DNA of 64,000 bases from Betaproteobacteria bacterium MOLA814 (GTDB lineage Bacteria; Pseudomonadota; Gammaproteobacteria; Burkholderiales; Burkholderiaceae_C), in assembly GCA_000496475.1 (NCBI GenBank), contig AYMW01000001.1, positions 627,348-691,347 on the forward strand, in the 5' to 3' direction. Below are positions 54,996 to 63,422 of this stretch, in pieces. The notes below the pieces were generated by a model, which saw nothing but the letters and a program-made list of their open reading frames with translations, was not told the DNA's origin and ran no database searches. Every line of letters starts with the position of its first letter. Positions within the stretch are counted from its first letter, which is position 1. A program made the position numbers and the translations under genes.

Positions 54996-56333
54996 ATGAA
55001 CTTATTTACAAAACTGCAGCGACGTGCCAGCGACAACAACCCTGTTCGTATCGCCCTCATCGGGGCTGGGAAATTTGGGTCTATGTATTTGGCGCAGATA
55101 CCACGCACGCCTGGTGTGCACGTGGTGGCTATTGCAGACCTACACCCAGACAATGCTCGGACAAATCTGACCAGGGTGGGCTGGCAACCTGAACGGACAC
55201 AGGCGAGCAGCGCTGATGATGCGGTCAAACATGGCACAACTTGGGTGACCGACGACTGGACAGCCGTCGTGCAACACCCAGCCATTGATATTGTGGTCGA
55301 GTGCACAGGCAACCCGATTGCTGCTGTGGATCACATCTTGGAAGCATTTGCGCATGGCAAACATGTCGTGAACGTGACGGTAGAGGCAGACGCGTTGTGC
55401 GGCCCGGTACTGGCCAAGCGTGCAGCGGCTGCAGGTGTCATTTATTCATTGGCGTTTGGTGACCAACCTGCGCTCATATGCGACCTGGTGGACTGGGCAC
55501 GCACCTGTGGTTTTCCAGTTGTAGCGGCTGGACGCGGGCACAAGTGGCTGCCCCATTTTTGTAACTCAACCCCAGACACTGTGTGGGGAAACTATGGCTT
55601 GAGTCCCGAGCAAGCAGCACGTGGCGGTTTGAACCCCAAAATGTTCAACAGCTTCCTCGATGGGTCTAAGCCTTCGATTGAATCGGCCTCGGTGGCCAAC
55701 GCCACAGGGCTTGATGTACCCAGCAATGGCTTGCGCTATCCACCAGCCAGTGTTGAAGATATTCCATTTGTAACGCGCCCACTATACGATGGCGGCGTGT
55801 TGGAAAAAAAAGGAATGGTAGAAGTCATTTCGTCGTTGGAAGCCGATGGACGCGTGATTCCTTATGACATCCGCATGGGCGTGTGGGTCACGGTTGAGGC
55901 TGAGTCTGACTACATCAAACATTGTTTTGAGGAGTACAACGCACACACCGACCCCAGCGGGCGCTACTTCACGCTGTACAAGCGTTGGCACTTGATTGGC
56001 TTAGAGGTTGGTATGAGCGTGGCGAGTGTGGCATTGCGCGGCGAACCAACTGGGTCAGCAACCTGCTGGAAAGCGGACGTCGTTGCCACAGCCAAGCGCA
56101 ACTTACAAGCTGGCGACCTGTTGGACGGCGAAGGCGGCTACACCGTTTGGGGCAAGCTGTTGCCCGCTGATACATCCGTGCGCATGGGTGGACTGCCACT
56201 GGGCTTGGCGCACAACATCACACTCATACGTGATGTACAACAAGGCCAGTCGCTGTGCTGGGATGATGTGGCAATGGACACCACCACACAGGCCTTCAAA
56301 GTGCGATCTGACATGGAAAAACTATTTGCTTGA
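54996..56333 (+). CDS. NAD(P)-binding homoserine-dehydrogenase-like oxidoreductase with SAF domain
   Basis: Protein of 445 aa. Rossmann domain at the N-terminus (RIALIGAGKFGSMYLAQIP, VHVVAIADLH), a homoserine-dehydrogenase-like middle part (IDIVVECTGNPIAAVDHILEAFAHGKHVVNVTVEADALCGP), and a C-terminal SAF-type domain (AKRNLQAGDLLDGEGGYTVWGKLLPA). Members act on sugar acids or related compounds, but this subgroup has no function I can name with confidence. First gene of a plus-strand set divergent from the ABC transporter, followed 24 bp later by a hydrolase. Confidence 0.75.
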   Translation: MNLFTKLQRRASDNNPVRIALIGAGKFGSMYLAQIPRTPGVHVVAIADLHPDNARTNLTRVGWQPERTQASSADDAVKHGTTWVTDDWTAVVQHPAIDIVVECTGNPIAAVDHILEAFAHGKHVVNVTVEADALCGPVLAKRAAAAGVIYSLAFGDQPALICDLVDWARTCGFPVVAAGRGHKWLPHFCNSTPDTVWGNYGLSPEQAARGGLNPKMFNSFLDGSKPSIESASVANATGLDVPSNGLRYPPASVEDIPFVTRPLYDGGVLEKKGMVEVISSLEADGRVIPYDIRMGVWVTVEAESDYIKHCFEEYNAHTDPSGRYFTLYKRWHLIGLEVGMSVASVALRGEPTGSATCWKADVVATAKRNLQAGDLLDGEGGYTVWGKLLPADTSVRMGGLPLGLAHNITLIRDVQQGQSLCWDDVAMDTTTQAFKVRSDMEKLFA

Positions 56334-56357
56334 CCGCATCGCTTAACAAGTACACAC

Positions 56358-57233
56358 ATGAAATTTATACAAACGCCCCATCTTAATATTGGCTATGAAG
56401 AATGGAACCCAAACGGCAAGTCAACGGTTGTGTTGCTACACGGCTGGCCAGACAGCACACACACATGGTCAAAGCTTGCACCAGCGTTGGCGAAACAAGG
56501 TTGGCGAATCATCATCCCTGCCCTTCGGGGATTCTTACCCACCACCTTTCTGAATGCATCGACCATGCGCAGCGGCCAACTCAGCGCGCTTGGGCGAGAT
56601 GTGCTTGATTTGATAGATGCATTGGACTTGAAGAATCCGGCCTTGGTAGGCCACGACTGGGGTGCACGGGCGGCGGCCAATGCTTGCATCTTGCGACCCG
56701 GTGTCGCCAGCCACCTTGTCATGATCTCAGTTGGATACGGCACAAACGCAACACAGCAACAGCTGACGTTGGAACAAGCTAGAAATTATTGGTACCACTG
56801 GTTTATGGCCACACCGCGTGGAGAGCAAACTGTGCGCGAGCAAGGGCGCGAATTTGCCCACATCATGTGGGACACGTGGTCGCCTGCGGGGTGGTACGAC
56901 GCAAGTGAGTTTGAGCAAACAGCTGCCACTTTTGACAACCCTGACTGGGCTGCAGTGACCTTGAGTTCCTACCAACACAGATGGGGTCATGCACCAGGCG
57001 ACCCGCTGTACAACGGCGATGAAGCGCTGCTTGACCCCACGCCACAACTCAACGTGCCCACACTGGTCATCCATGGTGACAGTGACGGCGCCAACGCACC
57101 CGCAACTTCAGATGGCAAATCACATTATTTTCTAAACCGTTATGTGCGCAAGGTGCTGGCCGGTATTGGCCACTTTCCTCAACGCGAAGCACCTGAACAA
57201 GTTGCAAGTGAACTGCTCAGCTTTCTGGGTTGA
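56358..57233 (+). CDS. Alpha/beta hydrolase (epoxide-hydrolase-like)
   Basis: Enzyme of 291 aa. Oxyanion motif HGWPDSTHTW, nucleophile elbow GHDWGA with Asp as nucleophile, an acid residue probably in HGDSDGA, and the catalytic histidine in IGHFPQREAPEQ. An aspartate nucleophile points to epoxide hydrolase or haloalkane dehalogenase chemistry rather than esterase. It lies between a SAF-type dehydrogenase and a hydratase-like gene and is probably cotranscribed. A related gene lies at 61154. Confidence 0.82.
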   Translation: MKFIQTPHLNIGYEEWNPNGKSTVVLLHGWPDSTHTWSKLAPALAKQGWRIIIPALRGFLPTTFLNASTMRSGQLSALGRDVLDLIDALDLKNPALVGHDWGARAAANACILRPGVASHLVMISVGYGTNATQQQLTLEQARNYWYHWFMATPRGEQTVREQGREFAHIMWDTWSPAGWYDASEFEQTAATFDNPDWAAVTLSSYQHRWGHAPGDPLYNGDEALLDPTPQLNVPTLVIHGDSDGANAPATSDGKSHYFLNRYVRKVLAGIGHFPQREAPEQVASELLSFLG

Positions 57234-57311
57234 GGCCGTTCAGCCACTGAGCCAATGCGTGACCTATGCTGCTATTGAAACCCACATGACAAGCCTCATG
57301 GCAACCACTTT

Positions 57312-58109
57312 ATGAACCACAACCACACGCAACAGGACGTCGAACAAGCTGCAGCCATATTGCACGATCTGTGGCTTAGCAACAATAGATGTGATGGCTT
57401 ACCTGCGCACTTACGACCCACCGACCGCGCCACAGGCTATGCGGTACAGGCGGCACTGTCGTGTTTGAACAAACAAGACGTCTGTGGCTGGAAAATTGCA
57501 GCCACCAGTGCCGATGGCCAACGCCATATAGGCGTCGATCAACCCCTGGCTGGGCGTTTATTTGCTGACCGTATCTTGCCTGGCGGCGCGGTTGTATCAC
57601 TCGCAAACAACCTCATGCAAGTTGCCGAAATTGAATTTGCATTTCGATTCGCACGCACCTTGCCACCGCGCGCGCAAGCCTACCCAATAGACGAGGTCAT
57701 GGCGGCTATCAGCACCGTCCATCCGTCTATTGAAATTCCGGATTCAAGATTTTCTGATTTTGCGCATGCTGGCGCGCCGTCGCTTATTGCAGACCTAGCC
57801 TGCGCACATGTATTTGTACTGGGTGACGCTTCACGGCAGTGGGCTACATTTGACTTCATCAACACCGAAATACCCGTCATGCTCAATGGTGTCGCTGTTC
57901 AATCTGCATATGGGCGCAATGTCTTGGGTAATCCGTGCGTCGCATTGACTTGGCTGGTCAACGAACTGAGCCTCCACGGCATGGCATGCGAAGCCGGTCA
58001 CGTGGTGACAACTGGCACCTGCCGCATGCCAGTGGCGGTTCAACCCGGCGACAGCATCCGTGCAGATTTTGGTGCCCTTGGCAGCGTGCATTGCAGCTTT
58101 TCCAACTAG
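57312..58109 (+). CDS. 2-keto-4-pentenoate hydratase-like (FAH superfamily)
   Basis: Protein of 265 aa resembling MhpD/DmpE-type hydratases that add water to 2-hydroxypentadienoates in meta-cleavage pathways. Seen: VCGWKIAATSADGQRHIGVDQPLAGRLFADRI, EIEFAFRFARTLPPR with the metal-binding acidic pair EIE, and HPSIEIPDSRF. The C-terminal ends with the compact beta region GTCRMPVAVQPGDSIRADFG. It follows the hydrolase gene by 78 bp. Decarboxylases of the same family look alike, so the reaction is not certain. Confidence 0.78.
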   Translation: MNHNHTQQDVEQAAAILHDLWLSNNRCDGLPAHLRPTDRATGYAVQAALSCLNKQDVCGWKIAATSADGQRHIGVDQPLAGRLFADRILPGGAVVSLANNLMQVAEIEFAFRFARTLPPRAQAYPIDEVMAAISTVHPSIEIPDSRFSDFAHAGAPSLIADLACAHVFVLGDASRQWATFDFINTEIPVMLNGVAVQSAYGRNVLGNPCVALTWLVNELSLHGMACEAGHVVTTGTCRMPVAVQPGDSIRADFGALGSVHCSFSN

Positions 58110-58336
58110 TGCGGACGAACCGATACGACACACGACACATTGTTGCGCAATGTGCCACATTGGAATTTGTCGCAATATTTAGCACCATGACGCTGCTGTC
58201 AGAACGAGGAACTGAAATTAGATACCCAAGAAATACAAATCTGCTAGCCATCCTCAGCATGAATGAAGCATGTTCAAGGCCATACCCCGTGGCAATGGAC
58301 GAGCATCACTGAGGAGTCCATGATAGTTTTAAATAT
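58110..58336. other. Boundary between catabolic genes and toxin-antitoxin region
   Basis: About 230 bp with no supported gene. Base composition becomes AT-richer toward 58320-58370. This may mark the edge of inserted DNA, but no attachment-site duplication was seen. Confidence 0.3.
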
Positions 58337-58362
58337 TGCATAAGTTAAAAATTAATGCATAA
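58337..58362 (+). promoter_or_regulatory. Tandem TGCATAA repeats before the AbiE operon, likely operator
   Basis: TGCATAA occurs at 58337-58343 and 58356-58362, 19 bp apart and set in AT-rich sequence that is partly repeated as well. They lie 9-34 bp before the antitoxin start. AbiEi antitoxins are known to bind repeats in their own promoter, so autoregulation is likely. Confidence 0.5.
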
Positions 58363-58370
58363 TTTCTGAC

Positions 58371-59168
58371 ATGAACACACCTCAATCAATCTGGCAAGCC
58401 ATTGCAGACATGTCCCATGGGGCAGTGTTCTCCAGCGCTGACTTTTTATCGATGGGAACGCGTGCCGCCATCGACCAAGCGCTGCATCGAATGATGCGGT
58501 CAGGTGAAATCGCACGCGTAGCCAGAGGGCTCTACGCGTCTGCGGGCCAGTCTGTGGATGCACACACAATAGCGCAAGCCGTTGCGCACAAGACAGGTGA
58601 ACGGATCGGGCTGGTGCCTTGCGCAGGGACCCGCGATGTGCATGTGGTGCCAACCTCTGGTCAATCACGCACGGTCAAAGCTGTGGGGAGCACCTTACAG
58701 TTTCGGCGTATGAGCCAAAGGAAAGTTCAACTTGCCGCCAGCCCCACAGGTCGGACCTTGCTTGAGCTGTGGGATCGTGGGCAAGCAAACCTCACTACGA
58801 CGGAAATCAAGCGTGCGACTGGCGATTGGTCGATGCAAGACATCAACAGTTTTGCTACCCTCATACCGGCGTGGCTGCGCACCGCCATTGAGCAAACAAA
58901 TGCGCCGCGCAAGTCCACCAAGATTGGCCTGTCGGGTGCTTATGATTGGTCCAACCCACACATCAAGGACGATGTGCTGATCGGGAAAGTTCTGGAAAAG
59001 CACAAGTTCGAGGATGTGGCCCGCTTGTGTTTTTACTATGGTGCGCCCAAAGTCAAGCGCGTATTCAAGCAGCGTGCATTTGAGCCCATCACCAGTGCCA
59101 GTGTGAAACGGATGCTGGCCAACATCAGCAAAGGTCTAAGAGCATCACAGGGGCATGCACATGCATAA
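58371..59168 (+). CDS. AbiEi-family antitoxin (type IV toxin-antitoxin, DUF6088-like)
   Basis: Protein of 265 aa. N-terminal winged helix (DMSHGAVFSSADFLSMGTRAAIDQALHRMMRSGEIARVARGLYAS), then the AbiEi-type second domain (GRTLLELWDRG). AbiEi antitoxins repress their own operon and counteract the AbiEii nucleotidyltransferase toxin by a type IV mechanism. The gene overlaps its partner by 14 bp. The last 60 residues (FEDVARLCFYYGAPKVKRVFKQRAFEPIT) are typical of this branch. Confidence 0.82.
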   Translation: MNTPQSIWQAIADMSHGAVFSSADFLSMGTRAAIDQALHRMMRSGEIARVARGLYASAGQSVDAHTIAQAVAHKTGERIGLVPCAGTRDVHVVPTSGQSRTVKAVGSTLQFRRMSQRKVQLAASPTGRTLLELWDRGQANLTTTEIKRATGDWSMQDINSFATLIPAWLRTAIEQTNAPRKSTKIGLSGAYDWSNPHIKDDVLIGKVLEKHKFEDVARLCFYYGAPKVKRVFKQRAFEPITSASVKRMLANISKGLRASQGHAHA

Positions 59169-59925
59169 GCTCATGCTGGAATTCATGCCAGAGGCGACTC
59201 AAAGAAATTTCACTCGCCTGAAGGATGATCCTCGAATGGCAGGCTTTACCTTGGTCGGAGGTACGGCGCTGGCATTGCAAATTGGGCACAGGATCAGCGA
59301 AGACTTGGACTTCAACATCTTCGGCCAGAAGCTGCCCCTGAAAGCAATCGACGGGATTTTGGATGAGCTGGCAGCGGGCGGATCCACCATTGAAAGCTTG
59401 ATCACGTCCGGACAAAAAGTTGCCTTCAAGATCAACACATCCGAAAACTTGGATGACTACATCCAGGACTACTTGATTGACGGAGCCAAGGTCACGTTTC
59501 ACTCACGCAATGAAAACGACAGGCCAAAGCCGCAGATTGAATGCCTGAAGTCTGCTTCCAAGGTATCGGTTTCAAAGGACGGCTTTGATGTGCTGGGGGT
59601 CGATGGACTTGTGGTCATGAAAAGCATCGTCGTCTATGACCGCGTGAAGTCTCGTGACATCTACGATTTGATGATCCTCACCAGGGACCATGGTTACACC
59701 CTAGATGATGTCTTTGCTGCCATTGATGCCTATCAGCCCATCCGAAACAAAGACCCCGAGCACTTCAAGTGCGTGGTCACAAGCGTGATTCCATTGGACA
59801 CAGATGACGAGGGTTTTGCCAGCATCCATCTGAGGGTAAAGATGGATGACATCTACAAGTATTTCAAGAAGTTGATCAACGCCTATGAAGTCCAGGCAGT
59901 CAACGAACTTCGGTCGCGGCACTAG
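59155..59925 (+). CDS. AbiEii/AbiGii-type nucleotidyltransferase toxin
   Basis: Protein of 256 aa (starts at 59155 or 59161). The nucleotidyltransferase core is seen as FTLVGGTALALQIGHRISEDLDFNIF, with GGTALAL, the H-R-S/E pattern and the DLDF metal-binding acids. Downstream VYDRVKSRDIYDLMIL (K/R...D.YDL) is the second family block. Such toxins modify tRNAs or stall translation and act as abortive infection systems. It overlaps the antitoxin gene. Confidence 0.84.
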   Translation: MHMHKLMLEFMPEATQRNFTRLKDDPRMAGFTLVGGTALALQIGHRISEDLDFNIFGQKLPLKAIDGILDELAAGGSTIESLITSGQKVAFKINTSENLDDYIQDYLIDGAKVTFHSRNENDRPKPQIECLKSASKVSVSKDGFDVLGVDGLVVMKSIVVYDRVKSRDIYDLMILTRDHGYTLDDVFAAIDAYQPIRNKDPEHFKCVVTSVIPLDTDDEGFASIHLRVKMDDIYKYFKKLINAYEVQAVNELRSRH

Positions 59926-60024
59926 AAAATGGACTGGTGCAGGTCACACGGTGAACGGGGACATCAGTTTCTGGCACATCATTGAACTGACTGCAAGCCT
60001 GGCTAGACAGGAATGTCGATCGGA

Positions 60025-60378
60025 CTAGACTTGAAAAAGCGTGCTTACATTTTTACGACCGACCCTGTTATTGTCCTGTTTACAGGCCTGATTGAACCGG
60101 AATGACTCTCGCAATAGTCTTTCATTTGCGTTTCGTTCAAACCGGTCAACGTTTTTTGGATTGGCTACCGCCATGGCGGATTTGCCTGAAGCCAGAACAA
60201 CCTGCGTGTGAACTTCGACCTTGAGTTGTCGCTTAATGGCGGCAAAGACCGCCGAAATGTTGCTCATGGTCGGATTGCCCGAATGGGACAGCATACGGTG
60301 GAGGCTCTTGGCCGGTTTGTCAATTTCCTCGGCTAGCGCCTCAAATCCGACGGTGGCGCTTCTTGCTGCCCCCACCAA
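60025..60378 (-). pseudogene. Remnant of HigA-like antitoxin (N-terminus lost)
   Basis: Residues SATVGFEALAEEIDKPAKSLHRMLSHSGNPTMSNISAVFAAIKRQLKVEV match the C-terminal DNA-binding half of addiction-module antidote proteins. These normally have about 50 more residues before this point. The visible ATG lies in the toxin-derived part, so the open frame is a fusion across a deletion junction near 60352-60364. Residues after HTQVV look like read-through. It is probably not functional as an antitoxin. Confidence 0.6.
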
Positions 60379-60601
60379 ACAGAATAATGATCTTCAGTCC
60401 GTGTTTGGCCAGATAGATGCGCAACCCCTGACCCCAGTCGATCTTGTACGCACCAATGCCTCGGAACCATTCCACATTGGAAAAATTGCCCTGCTCTACT
60501 CGGCTTACAGCCACTCGAACGTTGGCAGCAGCGACAGCCTCCAAGGCTTTGAACCAGTCAGCAAATGGACTGTCGCCATCGGCAAGGAGCAGTTCTTTTA
60601 T
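60341..60601 (-). pseudogene. Remnant of HigB/RelE-like toxin (nonsense codon and C-terminal deletion)
   Basis: The minus-strand frame reads KELLLADGDSPFADWFKAL, then EAVAAANVRVAVSRVEQGNFSNVEW and YKIDWGQGLRIYLAKHGLKIIILFGGGSKKR, a clear RelE/HigB-type toxin. A TAA codon (60602-60604) separates it from a plausible GTG start at 60613. After GGGSKKR the family's last 20 or so residues are missing and the frame stops at 60341, where antitoxin sequence begins in another frame. Both features indicate a dead toxin. Confidence 0.65.
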
Positions 60602-60605
60602 TTAG

Positions 60606-61153
60606 AAACTCACATCTATTGGTAACACATATGGACCCATTGAGCAGGCGACCGCTTTGGATTTCGGCTGACTAAAGCCTCAACTCACGGTGCGAGCCAA
60701 GACGCACGAGTTGCGGCGCGACGTCACCAGGTTGTCGGTAAATTACAGCTCTGCGCCTCGATGTCGAAGATGCCAACCTGACACACTTCGTGAAGCCCGC
60801 CCCATTTTTATCGGCACACGTGGCCATTTTGATGTGACGCTGACGGTTATATACATCCTGCGCGCTGAACAAACGGCTGAACCTTACAGAGTGCTGCCGT
60901 TTCTTTATGCCTGTCACTTGTGCACCGCACCAATAACCAGCCAATGCCACACACAACTCACCACATGCATTGGCAAGGCGGCATCTCAAACCAGCGAGGC
61001 CGCTGTGACTGAAGTGACAACCAGGGCTAGCATGCGCACAACTGTCCTGATTCAATAGCGGCTGACTGTCTGGTGAACGTTGACACCATCAATGTGAGTC
61101 ACATTCACCTGGCTCTTACCATGCACACACGCATACACGCACACACACGCACC
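60606..61153. other. Gene-free stretch with a CA-rich run
   Basis: About 550 bp; frames of about 120 codons on both strands overlap each other and match nothing I recognise. A CA/CGCA-rich run lies at about 61120-61150, directly before the hydrolase start. It may be decayed DNA. Confidence 0.35.
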
Positions 61154-62026
61154 ATGACCATGAACACCATCAATGCCAACGGCCTCACATTCGCTTACCT
61201 GGAGAAGGGCCATGGCCCACTTGTGTTGATGCTGCACGGCTTTCCAGACACAGCGCATACATGGTCCTACCAGATGGCCTCGCTCGCTGGCGCTGGATAC
61301 CGCGTCATCGCGCCATTCTTGCGTGGTTACCCACCGACGGACATTCCACACAACGGCTATTACGACAAGGCCACACTCGTGCGCGACGTGGCCGCTTTGA
61401 TTGGTGCGCTCAGCGAGGGTGAACCCGTCTACCTGGTGGGCCAAGACTGGGGTGCCATCACGGCCTACGGCGTTGTGGCCGCGTACCCTGAATTGGTGCG
61501 CCGCGCAGTGGTTATGGCAGTGCCTCATCCGGCGGAGGTCAACAAGAGCTTGCTGCTACCCAAGCATGTGCAACGCTCGTTTCACTGGTGGTTCTTTCAG
61601 CTTCCGAATCTGCCTGAAAAAGCGCTGCCCGAAAACGACTTTGCCTTCATTGACTATCTCTGGGACTACTGGACCACAGCAGGCCACTGTGATGAAGCGC
61701 ATATTGCAAGCATCAAGGACATGCTCAAACAACCCGGTGCCCTTGCGGCAACGCTGGGCTATTACCGTGCCATGTTTGATGTGCAAAAGATGGACCCACG
61801 TCTTGACGATGTACGCCGCGCGATGGAGCGAACAATAGAGACGCCAACACTGGCGCTGTGCGGCGCCGACGACTTACGCGCTGAACTGATGACAGACCAA
61901 GGGCAATACTTCACTGGGGAATATCATTTTGAACTGGTAGCTGGTGCGGGACATTTTTTACACCGCGAGCAACCTGAACAGGTTTCGCAATTGGTCATCG
62001 ATTGGCTGGGTAAGACTGGCACATAA
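61154..62026 (+). CDS. Alpha/beta hydrolase (epoxide-hydrolase-like), second copy
   Basis: Enzyme of about 290 aa from MTMNTI; the upstream GTG frame (61073) passes through low-complexity TH/H repeats and is unlikely to be translated. Motifs: HGFPDTAHTW, aspartate nucleophile in GQDWGAITAYG, acid in CGADDL, histidine in GAGHFLHREQPEQ. It resembles the hydrolase at 56358 in motif order and length, so the two may be paralogues. It stands alone between toxin-antitoxin remnants and has no obvious ribosome site. Confidence 0.8.
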   Translation: MTMNTINANGLTFAYLEKGHGPLVLMLHGFPDTAHTWSYQMASLAGAGYRVIAPFLRGYPPTDIPHNGYYDKATLVRDVAALIGALSEGEPVYLVGQDWGAITAYGVVAAYPELVRRAVVMAVPHPAEVNKSLLLPKHVQRSFHWWFFQLPNLPEKALPENDFAFIDYLWDYWTTAGHCDEAHIASIKDMLKQPGALAATLGYYRAMFDVQKMDPRLDDVRRAMERTIETPTLALCGADDLRAELMTDQGQYFTGEYHFELVAGAGHFLHREQPEQVSQLVIDWLGKTGT

Positions 62027-62308
62027 GCCAGAGGGTCATGGTGTGTGGACCTAGGTCAATGCAAAAACGAACCCGCGGATGACACCATGGGTTTCAATGC
62101 TGTTGCCATCCTCGTGCGACTTGTTGCCAACGGCACATGGTGCGCCGCCTGCGAGAGAACTGAGTCAGACCTCGGACACCCCAGCGGCAGCCTTGTCGCG
62201 CTCTGACATGCCTAACTAGGGCGTGTGATGCCAAGTTCTGCAGCCATTTGTGCGGGTAGTCTTTGTTAAAAACCAATACGCATAGACCTTTGGTTGCCCC
62301 ATAAAAAA
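62027..62308. other. Intergenic region after hydrolase
   Basis: About 280 bp between the hydrolase stop and the terminator-like hairpin at 62309. No gene recognised. Confidence 0.35.
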
Positions 62309-62334
62309 GCCGCTAACAGCATGCCGTTAGCGGC
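62309..62334. terminator. Bidirectional-looking terminator hairpin
   Basis: GCCGCTAAC (62309-62317) pairs with GTTAGCGGC (62326-62334), a perfect 9-bp stem with an 8-nt loop containing GCATGC. On the minus strand it is followed by TTTTTTAT, on the plus strand by CTTTG. It is a strong intrinsic terminator for minus-strand reading and a weaker one for the hydrolase transcript. Confidence 0.7.
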
Positions 62335-62589
62335 CTTTGTATGGGGTGCTGGTGGTGTGGTGCTAACTAGGTGCAAACAAACTGGGAAGTAGCGATCCCC
62401 GGTCCTGACCAGGCACAGCTAGCCAGTGCGAAATCGCTCGTCGTTTCCCAATAAAAACGACGGGTTCAATGCAAACAACTTTATCGATTTGCGAACGGCG
62501 GTTCAAATCCGTAAAACACTATTGAAACAGCGACCACAGACTTCAATTTTCCATTCAGCCCTGCTTACCGAGCGGACTCCCCCACCTTG
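62335..62589. other. Intergenic region with an unassigned hairpin
   Basis: CGTCGTTT (62439-62446) pairs with AAACGACG (62455-62462) without a T-run. A GGTTCAAATCC segment near 62510 resembles a tRNA T-loop, but no tRNA can be folded around it. No gene seen. Confidence 0.35.
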
Positions 62590-62627
62590 TTGACAACACC
62601 CGGCTCTTTTGATATCTTTAAGATATC
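62590..62627 (+). promoter_or_regulatory. Sigma70-type promoter overlapped by a 17-bp palindrome (TA operator)
   Basis: TTGACA (62590-62595), 17-bp spacer, TATCTT (62613-62618). GATATCTTTAAGATATC (62611-62627) is a perfect palindrome about one base and covers the -10 element. The antitoxin ATG is 21 bp downstream with AAAGGAG between. This is the layout of an autorepressed toxin-antitoxin promoter. Confidence 0.7.
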
Positions 62628-62647
62628 TAATTTCAAAGGAGCCAGAC

Positions 62648-62929
62648 ATGAAAGCTGCAGCAGCCCAGATCGCCTTCCGTTATCGCCCACAAGACAGCGC
62701 AACTGGCGTGACCCGCACAACGACCAAACGTCTGGCTGATGTATTGGGTGTTGACGAAACACAAGTGATTCACCTGGCGCTGCATGAGCTGGCTACCAAG
62801 TTCTTGCCTCAATACGTGGCAGATGAGGGAGCTTTGACCAAAGCCCAACTCAATCAGGTTAAAAAATCAGCCCCCAAGGCCAAAGGCGGCACTGTCCGCA
62901 GCAGTCTGTTTGAATTGGAAAACACCTGA
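62648..62929 (+). CDS. Putative antitoxin partner of PemK/MazF-like toxin
   Basis: Small protein of 93 aa. Start at 62648 (MKAAAAQ) with AGGAG 7 bp upstream. The middle (TTTKRLADVLGVDETQVIHLALHELATKFLP) could be a ribbon-helix-helix-like DNA-binding segment. The C-terminal third is basic and probably disordered until it binds toxin (KSAPKAKGGTVRSSLFELENT). The stop overlaps the next ATG (TGATG), as is usual in toxin-antitoxin pairs. The exact family is not recognised. Confidence 0.62.
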   Translation: MKAAAAQIAFRYRPQDSATGVTRTTTKRLADVLGVDETQVIHLALHELATKFLPQYVADEGALTKAQLNQVKKSAPKAKGGTVRSSLFELENT

Positions 62930-63333
62930 TGCGCTGGTGGCCGGAACCCATGGCTGGCGAAATCGTCTGGTGCCATTTCCCTGACAACATTCACCCCAAA
63001 TCAAAGCCAAGCCCCGGCCTCATTGTTTCGACAAAGGAAGACGACGAAGGCATGATTTTCGTGAGCGTGGCGTATGGGACCAGCCAAAAGACGGACCGTC
63101 TCTACAGCGGGGAATTCAGAATCGCAAAGAGCGAGCAACCAAGTGCATATACCAGCGCCGGTTTGAGCTACGACACCAAATTCGACCTGAGAAACGTTCT
63201 TGAGCTCCCGTTCAATGACGCCTACTTCTCGGTCCCACCGCATGCGCCATACGGCCAAATCCCAAAACTCGGAACTCTGCATCCCAGCATGGTCCGGATT
63301 GCCGCCACCGCTTTTGCGGCAGCAAGTAAATAA
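62929..63333 (+). CDS. PemK/MazF-like toxin candidate
   Basis: Protein of 134 aa. The N-terminal AGEIVWCHFPDN..KSKPSPGLIVS follows the MazF/PemK pattern (G-E-I-V-W...P...K.RP.LVV). The next part, MIFVSVAYGTSQKTDRLYSGEFRI, matches the beta-strand core less well. MazF-like proteins cut RNA. The pairing with a small upstream gene and an operator-bearing promoter supports a toxin-antitoxin role. The C-terminal half (YDTKFDLRNVLELPFND) is less typical, so an uncharacterised branch is possible. Confidence 0.6.
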   Translation: MRWWPEPMAGEIVWCHFPDNIHPKSKPSPGLIVSTKEDDEGMIFVSVAYGTSQKTDRLYSGEFRIAKSEQPSAYTSAGLSYDTKFDLRNVLELPFNDAYFSVPPHAPYGQIPKLGTLHPSMVRIAATAFAAASK

Positions 63334-63422
63334 AGGCAGTCAAGGCTATCACCGCTAGGTCAGGTGGTGACACGTCGGGCAAGAAGCGCCAAAATGCATG
63401 AAACTTCAATGAAAAAGCCTCC

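Noticed and set aside
60672..61058. Opposing frames of about 122-127 residues
   Set aside because: They overlap on both strands, match nothing recognised and lie in a decayed region.
61073..61153. GTG-initiated extension of the hydrolase at 61154
   Set aside because: The added residues come from a CA-rich run giving His/Thr repeats and are not part of the hydrolase fold.
62500..62530. GGTTCAAATCC segment resembling a tRNA T-arm
   Set aside because: The stem pairs only four bases, and no acceptor stem, D-arm, anticodon arm or CCA end can be placed around it.
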